Assembly (NCBI RefSeq): GCF_011059135.1
Contig: NZ_JAALGD010000023.1
Location: forward strand, 1-53,782
Length of the DNA stretch: 53,782 nucleotides
Direction of reading: 5' to 3'
Source: Brevibacillus sp. SYP-B805
GTDB taxonomy: Bacteria > Bacillota > Bacilli > Brevibacillales > Brevibacillaceae
This document shows, piece after piece, positions 48,977 through 53,782 of the stretch (its first letter is position 1; each line of letters starts with the position of its first letter). The position numbers and the translations under genes are program-made. The notes beneath the pieces are model-generated. The model was not told where the DNA came from. It saw only the letters and a program-made list of their open reading frames with translations, and ran no database searches.

Positions 48977-50779
48977 TCACGCCGGCAGGAAAGGCTTCGC
49001 CCGTTCTTCCGGGACAAACCCGTAGTCAACCAGTTCCTGAAAAAAACGTACGTCCAGCATGTGATCGCCCCGGAGTCCACGATCCGGTTTGACCGCGAAA
49101 TGCTTGTGCCAATACAGCTGTGCCAGCAGGTATTTTCGCGCATTCCCCTCCTGCGCCAGCTGATCCTCCGCCTCGTCCACCAGGCAGGAAAGCGTATACA
49201 AATCAACCATCTGGTCGGCGATCGTTTTGCATTTGTAGGTGATGTATGCTTCCGGCTGCTGCATGAGCCAGGCCACATTCTCCCGCAGCTGGTCCGCCTC
49301 CTCCAGCAATCGCCTGGCAAACGGCTGCGACAGCGGCTGCTTCCACTGCCGGACCCTCTCCCGGATCAGCCGGTCGAACGCCACATGCCCCTCCTCTTTT
49401 CTCATCACCCGGAGCAGGTCGAGCCCCAGAATGTTGGCCGTCCCTTCCCACACGGTCAGAACCTGGGCGTCGCGCAGCAGGCGGGGGGTCACATACTCCT
49501 CGATGTATCCGTTGCCCCCATGGACTTCGATGGCGGTATGGGCGGAACTGATCGCTTCTTCTCCCGTCCGGTACTTCAGCAGCGGAATGAGAACGCGGGC
49601 CAGCCGGCGTTCCTCCTCCGTCGCGCTGCCGTAGGTCTGCACCTTGTCATAATAATGGATCATGTCAAACACCGCGCCGGTGCTGGCCTCCGCATTCAGC
49701 AGCAGGGAGACGAGCATATCCCGCACCATGGGAAAATCGGTGATCGGCGCGCCAAACGCCTGCCGGTAGGCGGCGTAATACCTGGCTTCATGGAAAGCCC
49801 GCCGCATGATGCCGACGGAAGCGACCGCATTGCAGATCCGGGAGATATTGAGCGCTTCCGCCATATACCGAAAGCCGTTCTCCGCCTCCCCGATCAGATA
49901 CCCTTCCGCCCCTTCCAGCAGCACTTCCGCGGAGGGAACGGCATTGACGCCCAGCTTCTCTTTCAGGCGGCGGACGGAGATGCTGTTTTTCTCCCCGTTC
50001 GGTTTGATCCAGGGAACGAGAAACAGGCCCAGCCCTTTTGTCCCCGGCCGCTCCGGATTAACCCGCGCCAGGACGGTGGCCACCATCGCTCCCGCATTGC
50101 TGGCAAAAAATTTTTCCCCGGTGAGCTGATACACCCCGGGCCGCCCCTCCACCGGAACCGCAACCGTCGCGTTGGCCCCCACATCGGAACCTCCCTGCCG
50201 CTCCGTCAGCCAGGTGGCTCCCTCGTACAGCGAATCGTATTCTTTGGAGGTCAGCCCTTTGCCATACCGCTCCTTCAGTTCCTGACTGCCGAAGCGGTCC
50301 ACCAGATACGCGGCCGACATCGTCAGGGTGACCGGACAATAGAAGCCGGGCTCCGTCTGGGAAACGAGATAGCCCATCAGGTAGGAATAGAGGTACGGGG
50401 CTTTTTCGCCCACTTCCGGCACCGGATGGTAGAGATAGTGCACGATCCCCGCGCCATACACCTCGGCGGCCGTCTGCTTGTAACCGTCATTGGTGATAAT
50501 CTCCGAGATGTCTTCCCCCAGCCTGTTGTATTTGCGCAGGCGGGGCTTACCTTCCCGATCCGTAAATGCCGCCCTTTCATCCATCGGGCCTGCCGCAAGC
50601 GCCCCCATCCTGCCGAGCTCGCGGGCCGCCCACGCTTGAAAATGAGGCGGCAGATAGCGGCGCAGCAGATACTGGATGTTGGGATCAGCCGTAAAGAAAT
50701 TGTCTGTCTGCCGGTCGCGTTCCGGGGGAATATTGTCGGCGTACGCCCTTTCGTTAACCAGCGCCTGTACGTTTGTCAT
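48977..50779 (-). CDS. acyl-CoA dehydrogenase family protein (AidB-like)
   Basis: 600-residue flavoprotein, as long as the AidB branch. Recognisable parts: TMSAAYLVDRFGSQELKERYG, WLTERQGGSDVGAN, TGEKFFASNAGAMVATVLARVN, SRICNAVASVGIMRRAF and the FAD-proximal VHGGNGYIEEYVTPRLLRDAQVLTVWEGTANILGLDLLR. AidB itself is an alkylation-response protein, but relatives act on branched or unusual acyl-CoAs. The ATG follows GGGAAGAAGG and overlaps the stop of an upstream acyl-CoA-ligase remnant (ATGA), which suggests an origin in an acyl-activation operon. Confidence 0.9.
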   Translation of the reverse strand: MTNVQALVNERAYADNIPPERDRQTDNFFTADPNIQYLLRRYLPPHFQAWAARELGRMGALAAGPMDERAAFTDREGKPRLRKYNRLGEDISEIITNDGYKQTAAEVYGAGIVHYLYHPVPEVGEKAPYLYSYLMGYLVSQTEPGFYCPVTLTMSAAYLVDRFGSQELKERYGKGLTSKEYDSLYEGATWLTERQGGSDVGANATVAVPVEGRPGVYQLTGEKFFASNAGAMVATVLARVNPERPGTKGLGLFLVPWIKPNGEKNSISVRRLKEKLGVNAVPSAEVLLEGAEGYLIGEAENGFRYMAEALNISRICNAVASVGIMRRAFHEARYYAAYRQAFGAPITDFPMVRDMLVSLLLNAEASTGAVFDMIHYYDKVQTYGSATEEERRLARVLIPLLKYRTGEEAISSAHTAIEVHGGNGYIEEYVTPRLLRDAQVLTVWEGTANILGLDLLRVMRKEEGHVAFDRLIRERVRQWKQPLSQPFARRLLEEADQLRENVAWLMQQPEAYITYKCKTIADQMVDLYTLSCLVDEAEDQLAQEGNARKYLLAQLYWHKHFAVKPDRGLRGDHMLDVRFFQELVDYGFVPEERAKPFLPA

Positions 50780-50895
50780 CCTTCTTCCCTTCCTTTCTTT
50801 TCTCTCAGCCCATGTTTCACGACTTTGCCGCTGGCGATCCGCGGCAGGATCTCCGCAAGCCTGGGCAGCTTGTCATCCGCTGTAAAGGAGGGCAT
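50776..50895 (-). pseudogene. remnant of an AMP-forming acyl-CoA ligase C-terminus
   Basis: A 39-codon ORF whose end reads LPRLAEILPRIASGKVVKHG, like the A10 motif (LPRTxSGKxxR) that closes acyl-CoA synthetases. The same frame stays open upstream to an in-frame TGA at about 50951, and the rest of a ligase is absent. Its stop overlaps the acyl-CoA dehydrogenase ATG (ATGA). It looks like the tail of a deleted ligase gene that once headed this operon. Confidence 0.6.
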
Positions 50896-51002
50896 GACGG
50901 CCGGTGCCGCCGGATTTGCACGAATTTTCCGAACGGCACAACCATGCAAAGTTCATGGCCCTTCCATTTCCTTATGCTGGAACTGCCTTCTCTCTACAAT
51001 GT

Positions 51003-51041
51003 AAAACACCTCCGCTGCATAATCAACGGAGGTGTTCAAAT
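51003..51041 (-). terminator. terminator of the FMN reductase gene
   Basis: AACACCTCCG/CGGAGGTGTT stem around GTTGATTATGCAG on the minus strand, followed by TTTTAC. It lies 15 bp after the stop. Confidence 0.8.
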
Positions 51042-51055
51042 TCCGTTACAAAATG

Positions 51056-51610
51056 TTATTTCGCCGCCGCTTCCTCCCGCCTGCCCACACAACGGGTGAT
51101 CCGCAGCAATTCGTCCGTCATCGCCTCGATCCGCTCCAGCGCATCCTGGTTGACCAGCCGGAGGTTCTCGTCAAAATGCTCCGGGTCCACCACGATCTGG
51201 TCAGGCAGCGCCAGCGTGTAGAGGCCGCGCAGCACCTGCCGCAGGCTGTTCAGCGCATTGATCCCGCCTTTTCCACCGCCGGCAGCGGCACCGATGATGG
51301 CCGGTTTTCCCTTGAACTGCTTGCCTCCCAGGAAATCGAGCGCATTCTTCAGGGCTCCGCTCATGCTGCCGTGGTACTCGGGGGTGCAGATAATGAAGGC
51401 ATCCGCCTGCTCCGCGAAGGTGATCAGCTTTTTCACCGTTGCCGTTTCCATTTCCGCTTCGCTGCCGGTATAGACTGGAAGCATATCTTTGCCCACATCG
51501 AACGGCAGGATCTCCACCCCTTTTTTCGTCAGCGCCTGTTCAAATGCTTTCGTCAACTCGCGCGTGCGGGACATGGCTCGTGCTCCGCCGTTGATCACCA
51601 TGATTTTCAT
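51056..51610 (-). CDS. NADPH-dependent FMN reductase family protein
   Basis: 184-residue flavodoxin-fold protein. FMN-binding loop MVINGGARAMSRTRELTKAFE, conserved TPEYHGSMSGALKNALDFLGGKQFKGKPA (the YHGSxxGxLKNxLD motif). Relatives reduce FMN, azo dyes or quinones with NAD(P)H. ATG start after GGAGGAATCGTC. The upstream 240-bp region can fold into a compact three-way junction but contains no promoter I can call. Confidence 0.9.
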   Translation of the reverse strand: MKIMVINGGARAMSRTRELTKAFEQALTKKGVEILPFDVGKDMLPVYTGSEAEMETATVKKLITFAEQADAFIICTPEYHGSMSGALKNALDFLGGKQFKGKPAIIGAAAGGGKGGINALNSLRQVLRGLYTLALPDQIVVDPEHFDENLRLVNQDALERIEAMTDELLRITRCVGRREEAAAK

Positions 51611-51665
51611 GACGATTCCTCCATTTCATTCCAAGTCTCCTGGATTCAGCTTCCATTTCCCCGTT

Positions 51666-51718
51666 CCCGGGCTACAGCCTCGGCTGAAAGATGGAATCGG
51701 CTGCGCGCCGATCCCGGG
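51666..51718 (-). ncRNA. structured three-way junction upstream of the FMN reductase gene
   Basis: CCCGGG (51713-51718) pairs with CCCGGG (51666-51671), enclosing two perfect hairpins: ATCGGC/GCCGAT (51696-51712) and CAGCC/GGCTG (51675-51686). It lies 56 bp before the ATG. It matches no riboswitch class I know. The rest of 51611-51851 shows nothing. Confidence 0.35.
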
Positions 51719-51851
51719 TCATGGGCCCCACCTGCCGCCGAATCTTTCTTTCCCATTTTACTATCTTTTGCTACACTCGGCTACTATCGGCGAGTCCCAC
51801 GGAGAATCCCACCCGCCATGCCGCCACCGCTTCAGCCGGGATGCTGCACGT

Positions 51852-52148
51852 TCAGTATTTTGCTTTGACGGCGATCAGGGAGACACCGGCGGCAATGCCC
51901 GAAAGACAAAGCACCAGATACAGCGCATCCCTGAGCGTGTAACCGGGGTAAATCTCCGGAGTCGCCCAGTTGCACAAGGTGATGAGCGCGATGACGCCCA
52001 GCACGATCACGCCATACGCAATGCCATAGGTCCTCCTGAGGATAAATTGTCCCCGTTCGTCCCTTCCCTCCCTCACCTGGAACCACATCACATAAAGAAT
52101 ACTAGCGCCGAACAGGACCGACAAAACGATCATCACAGCATCTTTCAT
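51852..52148 (-). CDS. small integral membrane protein (DUF2178-like)
   Basis: 98 residues with three hydrophobic segments (MIVLSVLFGASILYVMW, IAYGVIVLGVIALITL, DALYLVLCLSGIAAGVSLIAV) separated by a charged loop REGRDERGQFILRRTYG. Its ATG overlaps the stop of the Xre-type regulator gene (ATGA). Pairs of a short regulator and such a membrane protein are common in Bacilli and archaea; the function is not established. The family name is by pattern only. Confidence 0.75.
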   Translation of the reverse strand: MKDAVMIVLSVLFGASILYVMWFQVREGRDERGQFILRRTYGIAYGVIVLGVIALITLCNWATPEIYPGYTLRDALYLVLCLSGIAAGVSLIAVKAKY

Positions 52149-52372
52149 GACAGTTCCTCCCTTATTTCGTATTGGAACACCTGGTTGATATCCACTTCAA
52201 ACAGCCGCGCGATTTCGAAGGCAAGGATCAACGAGGGATTGTACCGATTCGCCTCGATCGAGATGATCGTCTGTCGGCTAACCCCCAGCCGATCCGCCAG
52301 TTCCTGCTGCGTCCACCGCCGCGATGCACGCAAGGCCGGCAGCTCGTTTTTTAGACAACCGTTGCGCTTCAC
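52145..52372 (-). CDS. Xre-family helix-turn-helix regulator (short, YozG-like)
   Basis: 75 residues, nearly all a Cro/CI-type helix-turn-helix: LRASRRWTQQELADRLGVSR, QTIISIEANRYNPSLILAFEIARLFEVDINQVFQ. Start is GTG at 52372 after GGGGGTGATGG. Translationally coupled to the membrane protein gene downstream. The AT-rich stretch 52400-52460 upstream probably holds the promoter. Confidence 0.9.
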   Translation of the reverse strand: MKRNGCLKNELPALRASRRWTQQELADRLGVSRQTIISIEANRYNPSLILAFEIARLFEVDINQVFQYEIREELS

Positions 52373-52539
52373 CCATCCATCACCCCCTATGTTCCATCAT
52401 ATTCCAGTTATTGTCTTTTGTAAACTATTTTTTACATTTTGTAAAATAAATATTACATATCCACTCCCATGAAACATTTCCGCCGCTGATGCCGTCCAAT
52501 TGCAGGACGCTTCATGAAAAAGGATCGAGGAGGAGAAAC

Positions 52540-53655
52540 ATGAAACGATTGATCGGCCTGCTGCTGGCGGCAAGCGTGCTCGTGACAGGCAATCATCCCG
52601 CCGTCTCGGCCAGAGAGCCTGACGTGACGGTAAAAATCAACGGCGCCGTGCAGACGTTTGACGTCCCGCCCGTGATCAAAAACGGGCGTGTGCTTGTGCC
52701 GTTCCGCAAAATCTTTGAAAGCCTGGGGGCCCAGGTAGCGTGGGATCCGAAAACAAGAACGGTAACGGCGACCAAGGAAGCGGTGGGCAATATCGTCATG
52801 CAGATCGGTTCGACGACGGCCTATGTCCGCTCGTCTTCCATGGGAGAAGCAAAGGAGTATCCCGTCGGCCTGGATGTCCCTGCCGAAATCCGGAATGGAC
52901 GGACGCTGGTGCCGCTCCGCTTTGTCAGCGAAAGTTTCCGCGCCAAAGTGGAATGGGTTCCCAACCAGCGGCTTGTCCTGATCACGACCGCCCAGCCCGC
53001 ATCGTTTCTGAAGGACAGCGTGCTGGAGCAGGCCATCCGTGAGCGGCTCAACAAACCGACAGGGCCTCTTACCAAGGAGGATCTGACATCCCTGGATTCG
53101 CTCATGCTTATGGGCGTCAAAGACCTGACCGGCCTGGAGCATGCGACCAATCTCAAACACCTGTTCCTTAATGCGGCGCAGGCGGCTCATCTGGACGTCC
53201 TGGGCTCCCTTTCCTCGCTGGAAGAGTTGAGCCTGGATTATGTCCAGACCAAAGAGATCCGTTTTGTGGAAGGCATGCCGCATTTGCATACCCTCCGCCT
53301 GTCCGGTGTGCCGGTGGAGGACCTTACCCCCGTTGGAAAGCTGGCCGAATTGACCAGCTTGACGGTGAATCAGGCGCCGGTCAAGGATATCCGACCGCTC
53401 GCCGGTCTCACGCAGCTGCGGGATCTTGACCTGGAGCAAAACCAGATCACGGACCTGGCACCGCTGGCAGGCTTGCCCCAACTGGAACGCCTTACCATCT
53501 ACAAGAATCCAGTGAAGGACTTGGCGCCGCTTGCCTCCCTCCCCTCTCTGAAGGAAGTCAGCCTGATTGAGATTGCTGTCGATTGGAAGACGGATGCGCA
53601 GGCGAACCGGATTCGTCAGCAATTGGAGCAAAAAGGCGTCAAAGTCCAAAAGTGA
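52540..53655 (+). CDS. secreted copper-amine-oxidase-N domain protein with leucine-rich repeats
   Basis: 371 residues. A signal peptide (MKRLIGLLLAASVLVTGNHP, cut near AVSA) is followed by two CuAO_N1-type repeats: VPPVIKNGRVLVPFRKIFESLG with WDPKTRTVTATK, and RNGRTLVPLRFVSESF with VEWVPNQRLVLI. From about residue 175 come seven or so leucine-rich repeats of the internalin type (e.g. LTQLRDLDLEQNQITDLAPL). The protein probably acts at the cell wall, mediating protein contacts. The start ATG follows GAGGAGGAG; an in-frame ATG at 52489 would add residues before the signal peptide. No sortase motif is seen. Confidence 0.9.
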   Translation: MKRLIGLLLAASVLVTGNHPAVSAREPDVTVKINGAVQTFDVPPVIKNGRVLVPFRKIFESLGAQVAWDPKTRTVTATKEAVGNIVMQIGSTTAYVRSSSMGEAKEYPVGLDVPAEIRNGRTLVPLRFVSESFRAKVEWVPNQRLVLITTAQPASFLKDSVLEQAIRERLNKPTGPLTKEDLTSLDSLMLMGVKDLTGLEHATNLKHLFLNAAQAAHLDVLGSLSSLEELSLDYVQTKEIRFVEGMPHLHTLRLSGVPVEDLTPVGKLAELTSLTVNQAPVKDIRPLAGLTQLRDLDLEQNQITDLAPLAGLPQLERLTIYKNPVKDLAPLASLPSLKEVSLIEIAVDWKTDAQANRIRQQLEQKGVKVQK

Positions 53656-53659
53656 TAGT

Positions 53660-53782
53660 CATAACCACCGGCTTAGCCGGTGGCTTCCATTAGCCCTATA
53701 AGGGCATGTTGCAAGCAAGCGCCTCAAAGGCGCGCTGAAAGTCTGCCAACCGCGTGTTGCCTCGGGCCGGCCCCTAAAGGGG
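53660..53782 (+). ncRNA. probable omega RNA (HEARO) of an IscB element, 3' part outside window
   Basis: A chain of perfect hairpins just after the preceding stop: CCACCGGC-TTA-GCCGGTGG (53665-53683), GCCCT-ATA-AGGGC (53693-53705), GCGCCT-CAA-AGGCGC (53719-53733) and CCCC-TAAA-GGGG (53771-53782), joined by ATGTTGCAAGCAA and GCTGAAAGTCTGCCAACC. I remember this order from HEARO/IscB omega RNAs, which precede iscB genes in IS200/IS605-like elements. The guide would come from bases just left of 53660. An IS605-type end with a TnpB RNA is the alternative. Confidence 0.6.

Noticed and set aside
51630-51650. Possible cobalamin riboswitch (B12-box-like AATCCAGGAGACTTGG)
   Set aside because: The other conserved cobalamin elements are not present in the 240-bp leader, and the gene is an FMN reductase.
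1-53782. CRISPR arrays, tRNA genes, phage genes
   Set aside because: No regularly spaced direct repeats, no cloverleaf sequences and no phage structural or integrase genes were seen. The two repeat families are too few and irregular for CRISPR.

Overview
The window reads as chromosome of a GC-rich Bacilli, most like Brevibacillus or a close Paenibacillaceae relative. Reasons: the 16S 5' end, Shine-Dalgarno sites of GGAGG type, many GTG/TTG starts, and Bacillus-type regulation (SAM-I, guanine and PRPP riboswitches, a DinR/LexA box, a bmrB-like leader peptide). Genus is inference. Most genes lie on the minus strand.

Layout. 1-440: 5' end of a 16S gene running leftward with tandem rrn promoters. 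480-5290: cysteine dioxygenase, then a BmrCD-type heterodimeric drug exporter behind a leader peptide and attenuator. 5371-9316: a ribose-type ABC importer under a SAM-I riboswitch, probably for methylthioribose. 9497-18165: FosB, an NCS2 purine permease with a divergent LysR regulator, xpt-pbuX under a tandem guanine/PRPP riboswitch, a DinB-like protein with an Asp/Glu racemase homologue, an SOS-controlled small protein, and a FliB-like methylase. 18143-19432: an AT-richer patch with a beheaded LysR gene, an orphan Imm11-type immunity gene and IS-like debris. 19501-21574: pseudouridine catabolism (psuK-psuG). 21592-25428: spermidine/putrescine importer potABCD.

25433-40788 is the most coherent block: a complete hydroxyproline catabolic system. 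One operon encodes a D-hydroxyproline dehydrogenase subunit, 4-hydroxyproline epimerase, a DapA-family deaminase, ketoglutarate-semialdehyde dehydrogenase, a trans-3-hydroxyproline dehydratase homologue and a pyrroline-2-carboxylate reductase. A second encodes a five-gene branched-chain-type ABC importer. A third encodes the remaining three subunits of an HcnABC-like dehydrogenase. Each has a sigma-54 promoter, and a sigma-54 activator gene sits among them. A shared 16-bp motif lies exactly 62 bp from two of these promoters, which supports one regulon.

40928-48089 is a sugar cluster: a LacI regulator that appears to start with ATT, a sugar isomerase, a Gfo/Idh oxidoreductase, a binding protein and two permeases, with no ATPase. 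48238-53655 holds an SRPBCC protein, an AidB-like acyl-CoA dehydrogenase preceded by a remnant of an acyl-CoA ligase, an FMN reductase, a small membrane protein with its Xre-type regulator, and a secreted copper-amine-oxidase-N/leucine-rich-repeat protein. The right edge cuts into what looks like the omega RNA (HEARO) of an IscB element.

Two intergenic repeat families stand out. One is about 230-250 bp (1032-1118 deleted, 10229-10475, 48706-48936) and always lies between convergent genes next to a bidirectional terminator hairpin. The other is a 32-bp motif at 43112 and 45856 within the sugar operon.
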